Assembly (NCBI GenBank): GCA_030149325.1
Contig: JASBRS010000084.1
Location: 1-64,000, forward strand
From: Deinococci bacterium
Lineage (GTDB): Bacteria > Deinococcota > Deinococci > Deinococcales > Trueperaceae
Length of the DNA stretch: 64,000 bases
Direction: 5' to 3'
A program made the translations under genes and the position numbers. Positions 1 to 8,769 of this stretch are shown here, in pieces (positions within the stretch are counted from its first letter, which is position 1; each line of letters begins with the position of its first letter). Below the pieces are notes generated by a model. That model did no database searches, had not been told where the DNA came from, and saw only the letters and a list, made by a program, of their open reading frames with translations.

Positions 1-72
1 GCGCGCATCCTGCGGGCCGAGACGGCGCCGGTGGCGCTGGCGGCGGCCGTGCTGGTACCGGACGCGTTGTGA
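1..72 (+). CDS. 3' end of a truncated upstream gene, unknown product
   Basis: An open frame runs in from the window edge and stops at TGA 70-72, leaving 23 Ala/Leu-rich codons. The stop overlaps the ATG of the next gene by one base (TGATG), a translational-coupling arrangement that suggests an operon. Too little remains to name a product. Confidence 0.5.
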   Translation, partial: ARILRAETAPVALAAAVLVPDAL

Positions 73-488
73 TGCGGGGGCTTGCGAGGGCGCGCCTGGT
101 GGCGATGGCCGTGGTGCTGGGGGCGGGCCTGAGCGCCTGCCAGCCGCTCTACCTGCCGCTGGTCCCCGAGCGCCTGCCGGCTCCGGAGCTCACCCAGCTC
201 GGGGACGGCAGCTCGTTGACGCTCCAGGGGGGCGTCCCCACCCTCCGGCTGGTGCTCGCGCGCGTGCCCGAACGGGGCTGGCTGGCGGTGCAGTGGTTCG
301 CGCCCGACGGCCGCGAGGCCGCCTCCGACAGCGTCTGGATCGCCCCCGCCGATGAGGGAGAGGGCCGCACCCTGACCCTGCCGGCCCGGGTGGCGGTGAC
401 CCCGGGGGAGTGGCGCGCCGTGGTGTCGTTCGGGCACGACATCGTCCGGCAGTTCCGGCTGGAGCTGCCGGCAGCCAAGGCGCCGTGA
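72..488 (+). CDS. small putative lipoprotein, function unknown
   Basis: The predicted protein has 138 residues. It starts with two Arg-containing turns, a hydrophobic stretch (about residues 9-22) and a lipobox LSAC with Cys23, so it is probably a lipid-anchored envelope protein. The mature part is about 115 residues, rich in Pro, Val and Trp and probably beta-rich; no catalytic motif is recognised. ATG 72 overlaps the stop of the preceding gene; a GTG at 69 would add one residue. It is followed by a bidirectional terminator shared with convergent secDF. I do not recognise a family. Confidence 0.7.
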   Translation: MRGLARARLVAMAVVLGAGLSACQPLYLPLVPERLPAPELTQLGDGSSLTLQGGVPTLRLVLARVPERGWLAVQWFAPDGREAASDSVWIAPADEGEGRTLTLPARVAVTPGEWRAVVSFGHDIVRQFRLELPAAKAP

Positions 489-557
489 GTCCCGCGGAGC
501 GATCTAGCTAGACCGTTCCTTCTACCCCTGAGACCCGACGTCGTCCCGCACCACGAG

Positions 558-590
558 GGCGGCCCCGGAGCGCTTCGCTCCGGGGCCGCC
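558..590. terminator. strong bidirectional hairpin terminator
   Basis: A perfect 15-bp G+C-rich stem closes a 3-nt loop and lies between the convergent lipoprotein gene and secDF. It can serve both strands. There is no long U tract, as is common for GC-rich genomes. Confidence 0.7.
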
Positions 591-612
591 GGGTAGGGTG
601 CCGGGCCTCGCG

Positions 613-2805
613 TCAGGCCGTGCGACGGCGGGTTCGGCTCGCGCGCTTCTGCTGCTGCGTCTTGAACCACACCACCAGCGGCGACAGGATGAAGATGCTC
701 GAGTAGGTCCCGAATCCGATGCCGATCAGGAGCGCGATGCTGAAGCCGCGCAGCACGCTGCCGCCGAACAGCAGCAGGGCGATGACCGGGAGCAGGGTGG
801 TGCCGGAGGTCGCCACCGTGCGCGACAGCGTCTGGTTGACCGCCAGATCGACGACGTCGGCGTAGCTGCGGTCGCGAACCTTGCGGAGGTTCTCACGGAT
901 GCGGTCGGCGATGATGATCGAGTCGTTGAGCGAGTAGCCGACCACGAACAGCACCGCCGACAGCACCGGGATGCTGAAGGTGACGTTGAACAGGTCGAGC
1001 GCTCCGAGCACGATGCCGGCATCGTGGATGGTAGCGATGATGGCCGCGACGGCCACGATCCAGTTCGGCCAGAAGCGCCACGCCACGTACAGCAGGATCA
1101 ACCCCAACGCCACCAGCACCGCCATGACGGCGGCCTGCCGGAGGTCGGCACCGACCGCGGGTCCGACGTAGTTGGCCTGCAGCAGTTGACCGTTGAGCTT
1201 GGCCGCGAGGTCGTTGGCGAACTGGTCGGCGCTCTGCTGCCCGGTGTCGGTCAGCCCGACGCGTACCGACATGGGGTTGCCCTGGATGGTGTTGTCGATG
1301 ACCTTGACGACGGTGGCGTTCTTGCCGGTGATGCCCTGGTAGTCGAGTGCCGTGATGGCCGAGCGCACATCGGCCACGGTGGTGCCGGTGGGCACGTCGA
1401 CCAGCACGTTGGTGCCGCCGGTGAAGTCGGTGGAGAGCTTCAGCCCCTCGATGGAGACGATGGCGATGGAGGCGACGGCCAGCAGGCCGGAGATGGTCAT
1501 GATGACCGGCGCCTTGCTGACGAAACGGATGCCGTCGACGAAGAAGCCCTTCCACAGGAAGGTGCGCTTGCTGCCCGCCGTGATCATGTCGAGGATGAAG
1601 GGAACCACCACCACGTTGACGAACACCGAGGCGATGATGCCGATGGCCAGCGTGATGGCGAAGCCGCGCACGGGGCCGGTGGTGTACTGGTACAGCGCCG
1701 CCGCCGCCAGCAAGGTGGTGACGTTGGCATCGATGATCGCCGAAAGCGAGTTGCCGAAGCCCGTCTTCATCGACAGCCGCAGCGACTTGCCCGCGCGCAG
1801 CTCCTCGCGGATGCGCTCGAAGCTGATGACGTTGCCGTCGACCGCGGCGCCGATGGTCAGCACCAGACCGGCCAGGCCGGGGAGGGTGAGGGCGGCGTGC
1901 AGCGCCGCCAGCGTGCCGAAGATGAACAGCATCGCCAGGCCCAGACCCAGCGTCAGGACGCCACCGAAGACGAAGCCGTAGTACCCCAGGATGGCGGCGA
2001 CGACGGCCGCGCCGCCGATGAAGGCGGCCACCTTGCCGGCGTTGATGCTGTCCTGACCGAGCGTCGGGCCGATCGAGCGGATCTCCTCGACGTGCAGGCT
2101 GATCGGCAGGCTGCCGGAGCGCAGCACCAGCGCGATGTTGCTGGACTCGTCGATGGACTGGATGCCGGTGATCTGCCCGGAGTCGGAGATGCGTGACTGC
2201 AGCGTCGGCGCGGTGATGATCTTGCCGTCGAGCACGATCGCCATGCGGCGGCCGACGTTGCTGCCGGTGAAGTCGCCGAACTTGCCGGCGTCCTTGGCCT
2301 TGATGTTGAAGAAGACCGCGGGCCCGCCGGTGGCGCCGCCGCCGAGCTGCTGGAAGCCGGCGCGCGCGGTGCTGATGATCTCACCCGAGAAGGCGGGGGT
2401 CTCCAGGTCGTTCAGCGTCAGCTGGCTGTCGGCGGTGTTCTGCGCCGACGGCTTGACCAGTTGGAAGTAGAGCTTGGCCTGCTGGCCGATGAGGTCGAGC
2501 GCGCGCTTCTGGTCCTTGGCGGTGAGGCCGGGCAGCTCCACTACGATGCGGTTCTTGCCGGAGGTGGTGATGAGCGGCTCGGACACGCCGAACTGGTTGA
2601 CGCGGTTCTCGATGACGTTGCGCGCGGTGTCGAGGTCCTGCGCGGAGGGGTTGGGCGTGTTGGACTGCAGTACCACGCGCAGGCCGCCCTGCAGGTCGAG
2701 GCCGAGCTTGAGGGGCGGAGCGCTGCTCCACGGCTGCCACAGGTAGAGCACCGAGGCGAGGATGGCGGCGAGTACGATCACGCCGGTGAAGGTCCGTCGG
2801 TTCAA
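613..2805 (-). CDS. secDF: protein translocase subunit SecDF (fused)
   Basis: This 730-residue membrane protein uses the proton-motive force to pull preproteins out of the SecYEG channel on the outer face of the membrane. SecD part: TM1 about residues 7-24, the GLDLQGG motif near 36, a large extracytoplasmic P1 domain to about 250, then five membrane segments to about 420 with the conserved DGNVISFERI region. SecF part: a second N-terminal TM near 435, the STDFTGG motif, and C-terminal helices with the YSLNDSIIIADRIREN region. SecD and SecF are thus one polypeptide, as in several Deinococcota and Bacillus. The start codon is TTG (2803-2805) with a GGAG-type ribosome site upstream. It is the last gene of the rimP-nusA-infB direction and may have its own promoter after the hairpin at 3313-3351. 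Confidence 0.95.
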   Translation of the reverse strand: MNRRTFTGVIVLAAILASVLYLWQPWSSAPPLKLGLDLQGGLRVVLQSNTPNPSAQDLDTARNVIENRVNQFGVSEPLITTSGKNRIVVELPGLTAKDQKRALDLIGQQAKLYFQLVKPSAQNTADSQLTLNDLETPAFSGEIISTARAGFQQLGGGATGGPAVFFNIKAKDAGKFGDFTGSNVGRRMAIVLDGKIITAPTLQSRISDSGQITGIQSIDESSNIALVLRSGSLPISLHVEEIRSIGPTLGQDSINAGKVAAFIGGAAVVAAILGYYGFVFGGVLTLGLGLAMLFIFGTLAALHAALTLPGLAGLVLTIGAAVDGNVISFERIREELRAGKSLRLSMKTGFGNSLSAIIDANVTTLLAAAALYQYTTGPVRGFAITLAIGIIASVFVNVVVVPFILDMITAGSKRTFLWKGFFVDGIRFVSKAPVIMTISGLLAVASIAIVSIEGLKLSTDFTGGTNVLVDVPTGTTVADVRSAITALDYQGITGKNATVVKVIDNTIQGNPMSVRVGLTDTGQQSADQFANDLAAKLNGQLLQANYVGPAVGADLRQAAVMAVLVALGLILLYVAWRFWPNWIVAVAAIIATIHDAGIVLGALDLFNVTFSIPVLSAVLFVVGYSLNDSIIIADRIRENLRKVRDRSYADVVDLAVNQTLSRTVATSGTTLLPVIALLLFGGSVLRGFSIALLIGIGFGTYSSIFILSPLVVWFKTQQQKRASRTRRRTA

Positions 2806-2898
2806 GGGAGACTCCTCAGGGATGGTGAGTGGACGGGTAGGGCGGGGGCAGCGCAGGCGCTCGGGAGCGTCGCGCGCCGGGTCGGGAGCGCGGGGCGC

Positions 2899-3264
2899 TC
2901 AGCCGCCCTCCAACTGCAGCCGCCCGTAGATCCTCAGCAGGAGTGCGGCGGGGCCGCTGCCCGCGAGCTCGGCGCCGGCCGCTCCGATGTGACGGATCGA
3001 TCCGGCCCAAGGGGCGTGGACGTGCCGCGTCGGCAGCGCAGCGCGGATGCCTCCCGAGGTCGGGCTGGCGACCGCCGAGCGCGCGCCGGCCTCGAGCAGG
3101 AGCGGCACACGCGTGCCCATGCCGGCGCCGGCGCGCACGGGATCGTGCGCTGCCGCGGCGAGCCGCTGCAGCGGGACCGCCGCCAGCGCCAACGCCAGCA
3201 CCAGGCTGAACGCCAGCGCACCTGCGGTACGGACCCGGGTCGGGACGTGCTGCACGTCGGCCAT
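2899..3264 (-). CDS. small secreted or membrane-anchored protein between infB and secDF
   Basis: The predicted protein has 121 residues starting at ATG 3264. Residues 1-38 look like a long signal peptide or anchor, with a charged start and an Ala/Leu-rich core ending in an AAAA stretch. The mature part holds a VHAPWAGSI segment and ends LQLEGG; this loosely resembles a lipoyl- or M23-like beta fold, but no catalytic residues are visible and the family is not recognised. The frame has normal high-GC third positions, supporting real coding. It sits between the infB terminator and secDF, so an envelope or export-related role is only an inference from context. The exact start is uncertain. Confidence 0.5.
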   Translation of the reverse strand: MADVQHVPTRVRTAGALAFSLVLALALAAVPLQRLAAAAHDPVRAGAGMGTRVPLLLEAGARSAVASPTSGGIRAALPTRHVHAPWAGSIRHIGAAGAELAGSGPAALLLRIYGRLQLEGG

Positions 3265-3312
3265 GATAGCGCGCCTGCCGGTCGGCCGAGGCGGGGCGGA
3301 CGGGCCGGGACG

Positions 3313-3351
3313 GCCCCGCCCCGGGCGCACGAGGCGACTCCGGGGCGGGGC
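3313..3351 (-). terminator. hairpin terminator after infB
   Basis: Arms 3313-3324 and 3340-3351 pair perfectly over 12 bp around a 15-nt loop, 24 bases beyond the infB stop codon in the direction of transcription. No clear U run follows, so it may be partial and allow read-through into the next two genes. Confidence 0.5.
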
Positions 3352-3374
3352 TCGACGGCGCCGTACCACGGCGC

Positions 3375-5171
3375 TCAGGCGACCGGCACCTCGACCATCT
3401 CGTAGGCCTCGATGACGTCGCCCTCCTGGACGTTGTCGTAGTTCTGCAGGTTGATACCGCACTCGAAACCCGAGGCGACCTCGCGCACGTCGTCCTTGAA
3501 GCGGCGCAACTGGGCGATGGAGCCCTTGTAGACCTCCTTGCCCCCGCGCGTCAGGCGCGCCTTCGAGCCGCGCCGGATGACGCCGTCGGTGACGTAGGAG
3601 CCGGCGATGTTGCCGCTGCGGGGCACGTGGATGACGGCCCGCACCTCGGCGTGCCCGATGACCTGCTCCTCGTACTCCGGCTCGATCTGGCCGCGGATCA
3701 TGCGCTGCACGTCCTCGATCAGCTCGTAGATGATGCGGTAGCTCTTGATCGGTACCTTCTGGCGCTCGGCCGACTTCTTCACGCTGCCGGCCGGGTTGAC
3801 CCCGAAGGTGATGACGGTGGCGTCGGCCGTGCTGGCCAGCAGCAGGTCCGACTCGGTGGGCGCCCCCACCTCGGCCAGCATGATCTCGAGGTCGACCTCG
3901 TCGGTGCTCTCCGCCTCGCGGGCGAGCACCCCCTTGATGGCCTCGAGCGAGCCCTGAGCGTCGGCGCGCAGGACCAGGTTGATGACCTTCGTAGTGGGCT
4001 TGCCGTAGAGGTCGGCCAGCGTGAGGCCCTTGCGCCCGATGGCCTGGCGCTCGTCGTCCTCACGCGCGGTACGGCGTTCCGCGGCGATGCGCTTCGCCGT
4101 CTGCTCGTCGGCGACGGCCTCGACCGGGTCGCCGGCGTTGGGCTGCTCGGAGAAGCCCAGCACCTGCACGGGCACCGACGGCCCGGCCGACTCGATGGCG
4201 GCGCCGCTGGGGTCGGTGAGGCGTCGGACCTTGGCCCAGGCCTCCCCGGAGACGATGTAGTCGGCGACCCGCAGCGTGCCTTCCTGTACCAGCACCGTGG
4301 CCAGCACGCCGGCGCGCTTGTCGAGCACCGACTCGATGACCAGGCCCCGCGCCGGGCCGTCGGGCGACGCTCGCAGTTCCTCGACCTCGGCGACCAGCGA
4401 GATCATCTCCAGCAGGTCGTCGACGCCATCGCCGGTCTTGGCGCTGATGTCGACCACGATGGTGTCGCCGCCGTAGTCCTCGGGTACCAGCTCGACCTGC
4501 ATCAGGTCCTGCTTGACCTTCTCGGGGTTGGCCTGCGGCAGGTCGCACTTGTTGATGGCGACGATGATCGGCACCTTGGCGGCCTTGGCGTGGGCGATGG
4601 CCTCGCGCGTCTGCGGCATGATGCTGTCGTCGGCGGCGACCACGATGACGGCGATGTCGGTGGCGTTGGTGCCGCGCTGCCGGATCGAGGTGAAGGCCTC
4701 GTGGCCCGGCGTGTCGAGGAACGTCACCAGGCCGCCCTTGGTCTCGGCCTGGTAGGCGCCGATGTGCTGGGTGATGCCGCCCGCTTCACCCTCGGCCACC
4801 TTCGTGTGGCGGATGTAGTCGAGCAGCGTCGTCTTGCCGTGGTCGACGTGCCCCATCACGGTGACGACGGGGGCCCTCAGGGGCGCTTCGGACGCCGCGC
4901 GCGCCTTCGTCTCGGTCGCGCTCGGCGCCTTGGCCTTGGCCTTGGCCGGCGCCTTGGCGGCCGGCGCTTCCTCCGGCGTCGCAGGCGCGGCCGCCGCGGG
5001 CTCACCGCTGTCGGCGGCCACGAGCTGGCGCACGGTATCGGCGATGTCGTGCTCCAGGGTGCTGGAGTGCGACTTGTACTCCACTCCCATGTCGTCGAGG
5101 ATCTTCAGCATCTCCTTGGTGTCGATGCCGACGTCCTTCGCTAGCTGATAGATACGTACCTTATCGGACAT
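3375..5171 (-). CDS. infB: translation initiation factor IF-2
   Basis: The protein has 598 residues. IF-2 is the GTPase that places initiator fMet-tRNA on the 30S subunit and promotes 50S joining. Residues 1-55 form a single IF2_N domain, followed by an Ala/Lys-rich linker to about 95. The G domain then shows G1 [10 protein letters not shown]2 GGITQHIG, G3 DTPGHEAF, G4 NKCD and G5 SAK. Domains II-III and the C-terminal fMet-tRNA-binding barrel complete the protein. It is much shorter than E. coli IF-2 (890) and close to the compact Thermus/Deinococcus form. Its ATG is directly followed upstream by the ylxR stop with no gap, so the two are translationally coupled. Confidence 0.97.
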   Translation of the reverse strand: MSDKVRIYQLAKDVGIDTKEMLKILDDMGVEYKSHSSTLEHDIADTVRQLVAADSGEPAAAAPATPEEAPAAKAPAKAKAKAPSATETKARAASEAPLRAPVVTVMGHVDHGKTTLLDYIRHTKVAEGEAGGITQHIGAYQAETKGGLVTFLDTPGHEAFTSIRQRGTNATDIAVIVVAADDSIMPQTREAIAHAKAAKVPIIVAINKCDLPQANPEKVKQDLMQVELVPEDYGGDTIVVDISAKTGDGVDDLLEMISLVAEVEELRASPDGPARGLVIESVLDKRAGVLATVLVQEGTLRVADYIVSGEAWAKVRRLTDPSGAAIESAGPSVPVQVLGFSEQPNAGDPVEAVADEQTAKRIAAERRTAREDDERQAIGRKGLTLADLYGKPTTKVINLVLRADAQGSLEAIKGVLAREAESTDEVDLEIMLAEVGAPTESDLLLASTADATVITFGVNPAGSVKKSAERQKVPIKSYRIIYELIEDVQRMIRGQIEPEYEEQVIGHAEVRAVIHVPRSGNIAGSYVTDGVIRRGSKARLTRGGKEVYKGSIAQLRRFKDDVREVASGFECGINLQNYDNVQEGDVIEAYEMVEVPVA

Positions 5172-5486
5172 TCAAGCCTCCGTCCCGGTCCTCGGGTCGA
5201 GGGGCGCCGGCGCGGCCGCGGGGTCGGCACCCCGGATGGCCAGCGCGAGCAGGGTGCGAACGTGCGCCGCCTGACCTCGGAAGGTCTGCTTCAGGCGCTT
5301 CTCCGCGGGATCCTCGGCGCACGCGCGGCACACCCAGGTGCCGCGGCCGCCGGCGCGTCGTGCGGCGTCGAGCTGGTAGCGACCGTCATCCGCGCGCACC
5401 AGGCGCACCAGCTCCGCCTTGGGGAGCGATGCGCGGCACATCACGCAGCGCCGCAGGGGGACGTGGCGGTCGCGGGAGCCTGCCAT
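5172..5486 (-). CDS. ylxR: YlxR family RNA-binding protein
   Basis: This basic protein has 104 residues and belongs to the YlxR/DUF448 family, almost always encoded between nusA and infB. Visible features are the RRCVMCR motif near residue 13, a second Cys pair (WVCRAC) near residue 52, and the C-terminal alpha/beta part with KRLKQTF. The two Cys-X2-Cys-like pairs suggest metal binding. Family members bind RNA and have been linked to RNase P or to transcription control; the role here is inferred. It starts at ATG 5486, two bases after the nusA stop, and abuts infB. Confidence 0.9.
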   Translation of the reverse strand: MAGSRDRHVPLRRCVMCRASLPKAELVRLVRADDGRYQLDAARRAGGRGTWVCRACAEDPAEKRLKQTFRGQAAHVRTLLALAIRGADPAAAPAPLDPRTGTEA

Positions 5487-5488
5487 GA

Positions 5489-6751
5489 TCAGGAGGCCGG
5501 CTCCTCTTCCGGCGCCTCGTCGGCGTCGGCCTCGGTGGCCTCGTCCTCGGCCGCCGCTGTGGACGAGGCGGGACCCGCTTGCTCCGCGGCAGCGCTCTCC
5601 TCGGCGGCAGCCGCGGCGCTGAACAGCGCGTCGAAGGCGCTGCGCCCGTGCTCGCCGGCGCCCGCGGCGGCGTCCTCGAGGCGCGACGCCGCTGCCTGCA
5701 TGGCGGCGTCGAGGTCGCTGATGGTCTCGGAGGAGGCCAGGTCGATCTTGAAGCCGGTGAGCTTCGCCGCCAGACGCACGTTCTGACCGCCCTTGCCGAT
5801 CGCCAGCGAGAGCTGGTCGCTGCCGACCGTGACCTTGGCCTGCATGTCCTCGGGGTCGAGCTCGATGGTGCCGACCTTGGCGGGGGAGAGGGCGTTGCGG
5901 ATGAACTCGCGGGGGTTGGGGTCCCACATGATGATGTCGACGCGCTCGCGCTGGAGCTCGGCGGTCACGGCCTGGATGCGGCTGCCGCGATGACCGATGC
6001 AGGCACCGATGGGATCGACGTTGGGGTTGGTGCTCGTCACCGCCACCTTGGAGCGCTGCCCGGCCTCGCGGGCGATCGCCTTGATCTCCACGGTGCCGTC
6101 GGCGACCTCGGGGATCTCCTGGCGCATGAGGTACTCGAGCAGTTGCGGAGCCGCACGCGACACCAGGATGCTGGGGCCACGAGTGGACAGCTCGACCTTC
6201 TCGACGTAGACCTTGACGCGCATGCCCACCATGTAGCGCTCGCCGTGGATTTGCTCGCGCGGGGGCATGATGGCCTCCCCGCGGCCGAGGTCCACGAACA
6301 CGTTGCGCTTGTTGTCGGTGCGTGAGACGACGCCGGTGATGATGTCGCCGGCGCGATCCTTGTACTCCTCGAAGACGATGGCGCGTTCGGCCTCGCGGAT
6401 CTTCTGGGTGATGACCTGCTTCGTCGTCTGCACCGCGATGCGCGTGAACTTGTCGGGGTCGGTGGGGAACTCCATCTCCATCCCCACCTCGACGCTGTCG
6501 TCGAGGTCGACCGCCTCGGTCAGCGAGATCTCCTTGTCCTCGTCCTCCACCTCTTCCACCACGCGGCGGATGACGAGCACCTCCATCTCGCCGGAGTCGG
6601 GGTCGAGCGTGACCTCGATCTGCTTGCCCGGCATGACGTTGCGTTCGAATGCCTGCTCGAGCGCCTCCTCGAGGCTGCCCAGCAGCTGTTCCTTGTCCAG
6701 GTTGCGCTCCGCGGCGAGCGTGTTGAGCGCGTCCACGAACTCCTTGTTCAT
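5489..6751 (-). CDS. nusA: transcription termination/antitermination protein NusA
   Basis: The protein has 420 residues from ATG 6751, which is preceded by a GAGGTGG ribosome site; in-frame codons further upstream lack family similarity. NusA binds RNA polymerase and nascent RNA and modulates pausing, intrinsic termination and antitermination. The RNAP-binding N-terminal domain covers about residues 1-125, an S1 domain follows (GDIITGVV onward), then KH1 (GACIGHRGSRI) and KH2 (LAIGKGGQNVRLA) to about 350. The C-terminal 50 residues are Ala/Glu-rich and acidic, with no helix-hairpin-helix repeats like the E. coli AR domains. NusA may control its own operon through the leader hairpin upstream of rimP. 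Confidence 0.96.
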   Translation of the reverse strand: MNKEFVDALNTLAAERNLDKEQLLGSLEEALEQAFERNVMPGKQIEVTLDPDSGEMEVLVIRRVVEEVEDEDKEISLTEAVDLDDSVEVGMEMEFPTDPDKFTRIAVQTTKQVITQKIREAERAIVFEEYKDRAGDIITGVVSRTDNKRNVFVDLGRGEAIMPPREQIHGERYMVGMRVKVYVEKVELSTRGPSILVSRAAPQLLEYLMRQEIPEVADGTVEIKAIAREAGQRSKVAVTSTNPNVDPIGACIGHRGSRIQAVTAELQRERVDIIMWDPNPREFIRNALSPAKVGTIELDPEDMQAKVTVGSDQLSLAIGKGGQNVRLAAKLTGFKIDLASSETISDLDAAMQAAASRLEDAAAGAGEHGRSAFDALFSAAAAAEESAAAEQAGPASSTAAAEDEATEADADEAPEEEPAS

Positions 6752-6812
6752 CGATCCCACCTCTATTCGATTGTGGGCCGTGGCGTCGGGACGATGCCCG
6801 ACCCCGGCCTGT

Positions 6813-7256
6813 CTAGCGCGGCTCGCTCGGCCACTCGGCCAGGCGAGCGATGTCGATGGCGTCGAGCCGCACGGTGCGTCGTGCACCGTCGACCTCGAAC
6901 GTCACCGCGTCGTCCGCGACCTCCCGGATGCGACCGGTGAAGGTCTCGTTCGCGACCCGTACCTTGGCGAGCAGGTCGTGGAAGCGCTCGAAGTGACGAG
7001 CGGTACGGAGCGGACGCTTGGCCCCCGGCGACTCGACGTCGAGCCGGTAGGCGCCCTCGTAGGGGTCGAGGCGGTCGAGCTCGAGCCCGAACACCTCCGA
7101 AGCGCGGGCGACATCGTCGACGGTCACGCCTTGCTCGTCGAGACGATCGATGCGCAGCAGGATCCGCCGCTGGCGCCCGGAGCCGCTGGCCGTGCACTCC
7201 AGCACCTCGTACCCCAACGGCGCGAGCACCTCCTGAGCCGCCTGCGCCAGTTCCAT
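6813..7256 (-). CDS. rimP: ribosome maturation factor RimP
   Basis: The protein has 147 residues. RimP binds the immature 30S subunit and helps 16S head maturation. The N-terminal alpha/beta domain contains the YEVLE region and the arginine-rich ILLRIDR strand. The hallmark region with LDVESPG follows, then a short SH3-like C-terminal domain. ATG 7256 is chosen because of its position relative to the family N-terminus and the GGGAGGAA ribosome site just upstream. It is the first gene of the rimP-nusA-ylxR-infB operon; 61 bases separate it from nusA. Confidence 0.93.
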   Translation of the reverse strand: MELAQAAQEVLAPLGYEVLECTASGSGRQRRILLRIDRLDEQGVTVDDVARASEVFGLELDRLDPYEGAYRLDVESPGAKRPLRTARHFERFHDLLAKVRVANETFTGRIREVADDAVTFEVDGARRTVRLDAIDIARLAEWPSEPR

Positions 7257-7280
7257 CCGTTCCTCCCGCCAACGCCCCAA

Positions 7281-7310
7281 CAAAATAGGGTGGGCCCAGC
7301 GAACCCACCC
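7281..7310 (-). terminator. terminator-like hairpin in the rimP-nusA operon leader
   Basis: On the minus strand, arms 7304-7310 and 7288-7294 (GGGTGGG with CCCACCC) pair around a 9-nt loop and are followed at once by TATTTTG. This is a classic intrinsic-terminator layout located between the operon promoter and the rimP start, so it is positioned to attenuate transcription. In E. coli the nusA-infB operon leader contains terminators subject to NusA feedback; the same logic is inferred here. Confidence 0.65.
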
Positions 7311-7340
7311 GAGCAAACGCCGGGACGTTGTCCGGGCCGG

Positions 7341-7370
7341 AGTATACCCCTTCGGGGGCGGGCCCTTCAA
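7341..7370 (-). promoter_or_regulatory. sigma-70-type promoter of the rimP-nusA-infB operon
   Basis: On the minus strand TTGAAG (7365-7370) and TATACT (7341-7346) are separated by 18 bp. Transcription would start near 7333 and give a leader of about 75 nt containing the terminator-like hairpin. Confidence 0.75.
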
Positions 7371-7415
7371 GGAGCGGCAGGACGGACGCGACCGACCGGC
7401 TGTGAAGCGCTCGGC

Positions 7416-7444
7416 TTTACAGGCTCCCGGCGGCCCGGTACACT
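7416..7444 (+). promoter_or_regulatory. sigma-70-type promoter for the aminotransferase leader
   Basis: TTTACA (7416-7421) and TACACT (7439-7444) are separated by exactly 17 bp. It is divergent to the rimP promoter and gives a leader of about 140 nt before the ATG at 7594. Confidence 0.75.
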
Positions 7445-7484
7445 CACCCCCGATGCGGACGGTACCCGCGCGAGCTACCTGACG

Positions 7485-7557
7485 GCGACGACGGCCGGCC
7501 CCGAGGGCCGGCACGGCGTCGCACGTACGAGACCCGCTCCTGGCAGCGAGGTCTCGT
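7485..7557 (+). promoter_or_regulatory. structured 5' leader with two stem-loops, possible attenuator or riboswitch
   Basis: Two strong stem-loops lie in the untranslated leader. The first nests an 8-bp stem (7494-7501 with 7505-7512, loop CGA) inside an outer GCGACG/CGTCGC stem (7485-7490 with 7517-7522). The second pairs 7527-7534 with 7550-7557 (ACGAGACC with GGTCTCGT), contains a small inner stem, and is followed by TTCCTTT, a weak terminator-like tail. I see no T-box, glycine-riboswitch or SAM-riboswitch signature. The class is unassigned. Confidence 0.45.
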
Positions 7558-7593
7558 TCCTTTGGTAGCCGGACGCGGGGATGGAGGATCGCC

Positions 7594-8754
7594 ATGCTGC
7601 CTGACGACGACGTGCTGCTGCTCACCCCCGGCCCGACGCCCATCCACCCGCGGGCGCAGGCCGCGCTGGGCTGGCCCATGCGTGGGCACATGGATCCCGA
7701 GGTGTTCGCCTACAACGATCGCATCGTGGCCGACCTGCGTCGACTGTACGGGACCGGCGAGGGGTCGTTCACCAGCCTGCTGTCGGGGACCGGCTCGCTC
7801 GGCATGGAGGCGGGGCTGGCCAACCTGCTCGAGCCCGGCGAACGCGTGCTGGTGCTGTCCAACGGCGCCTTCGGCGAGCGCATGGTGGAGATGGCGGCGC
7901 GCCTCGGCTGCGACGTCCACGCCCTGCGCTTCGAAGCCGGTGCCCCCGTCGATGTCGACGCCGCCGCACGCGCGGCGCGCTCGCTGCGGCCGGCGCTGCT
8001 GGCGGTCGTCCACGGCGAGACCAGCACCGGCGTGCTGAACCCGGTGCCCGAGCTGGGAGCGGTCGCGCGCGAGGCCGGGGCGCTGTTCAGCGTCGACGCC
8101 GTCACCACGGTGGGGATGATGCCCTTCGCCATGGACGCCTGGGGGATCGACTACGCCTACACCGGCTCGCAGAAGTGCCTGTCGGCGCCTCCCGGGGTGG
8201 CGCCGGTGGCCTTCTCGGCGCGCGCCATGGAGCGCGTGGCCCAGCGCCGGCTGCCGGTCGCGACGTGGTACGCCGATGCCCTGGGGATGCGACGCTACTG
8301 GCAGCCCGACGAGGGCGGCCGTCAGTACCACCACACCGTGCCGGTGCAGCTCCACTGGGCGCTCGGCGAGGCCCTCGCCGCCGCGCTGGAGGAGGGCCTG
8401 GAGGCGCGCGCCGAGCGCGCCCGCCGCGTCGGCTCGGCGGCACTGGCGGCGCTTCAGGACCTCGGCTTCCGCGCCTACGTGCCGGCGCCCCACCGCCTGC
8501 CCACGGTGCTGGCGGTCGTGCCGCCATCGGGGCTGGACGAGGCCGCGGTACGGCGCAGCCTGCGCTCCGAGCACGGCGTGACGGTGGCCGGCGGCCTGGG
8601 GCCGACGGCGGGGAAGGTGTGGCGTCTGGGGCTGATGGGGGAGAACGCCCGCGAGGTCCACTACCGGCGCTTCCTCGATGCCCTCGGCCGCGTGCTCGGC
8701 GAGGCCGGGTTGCGCGAGCGCTTCGACGAGGTCCTCGAGCCCGCCCTAGCGTGA
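7594..8754 (+). CDS. class-V aminotransferase, alanine/serine-glyoxylate type
   Basis: This PLP enzyme of 386 residues probably transfers the amino group of alanine, serine or ureidoglycine to glyoxylate. The N-terminus [11 protein letters not shown] and the MRGHMDPE segment are typical of alanine-glyoxylate/serine-pyruvate aminotransferases. The [10 protein letters not shown] region contacts the PLP phosphate, SVDAVTTVG carries the PLP-binding Asp, and GSQKC contains the Schiff-base lysine (Lys194). Length matches the family. The ATG has a GGAGG ribosome site 7 nt upstream. The structured leader suggests RNA-level control. Which amino donor is preferred cannot be read from sequence. Confidence 0.85.
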   Translation: MLPDDDVLLLTPGPTPIHPRAQAALGWPMRGHMDPEVFAYNDRIVADLRRLYGTGEGSFTSLLSGTGSLGMEAGLANLLEPGERVLVLSNGAFGERMVEMAARLGCDVHALRFEAGAPVDVDAAARAARSLRPALLAVVHGETSTGVLNPVPELGAVAREAGALFSVDAVTTVGMMPFAMDAWGIDYAYTGSQKCLSAPPGVAPVAFSARAMERVAQRRLPVATWYADALGMRRYWQPDEGGRQYHHTVPVQLHWALGEALAAALEEGLEARAERARRVGSAALAALQDLGFRAYVPAPHRLPTVLAVVPPSGLDEAAVRRSLRSEHGVTVAGGLGPTAGKVWRLGLMGENAREVHYRRFLDALGRVLGEAGLRERFDEVLEPALA

Positions 8755-8769
8755 GGAGCTAGCTCGAAG

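Noticed and set aside
598..2196. Long open frame opposite secDF
   Set aside because: Low-complexity His/Asp/Gly-rich translation without family similarity; the secDF frame explains the sequence.
5489..6886. Longer start for nusA
   Set aside because: The extra 45 residues overlap the rimP 3' end and show no NusA similarity; ATG 6751 has a strong ribosome site.
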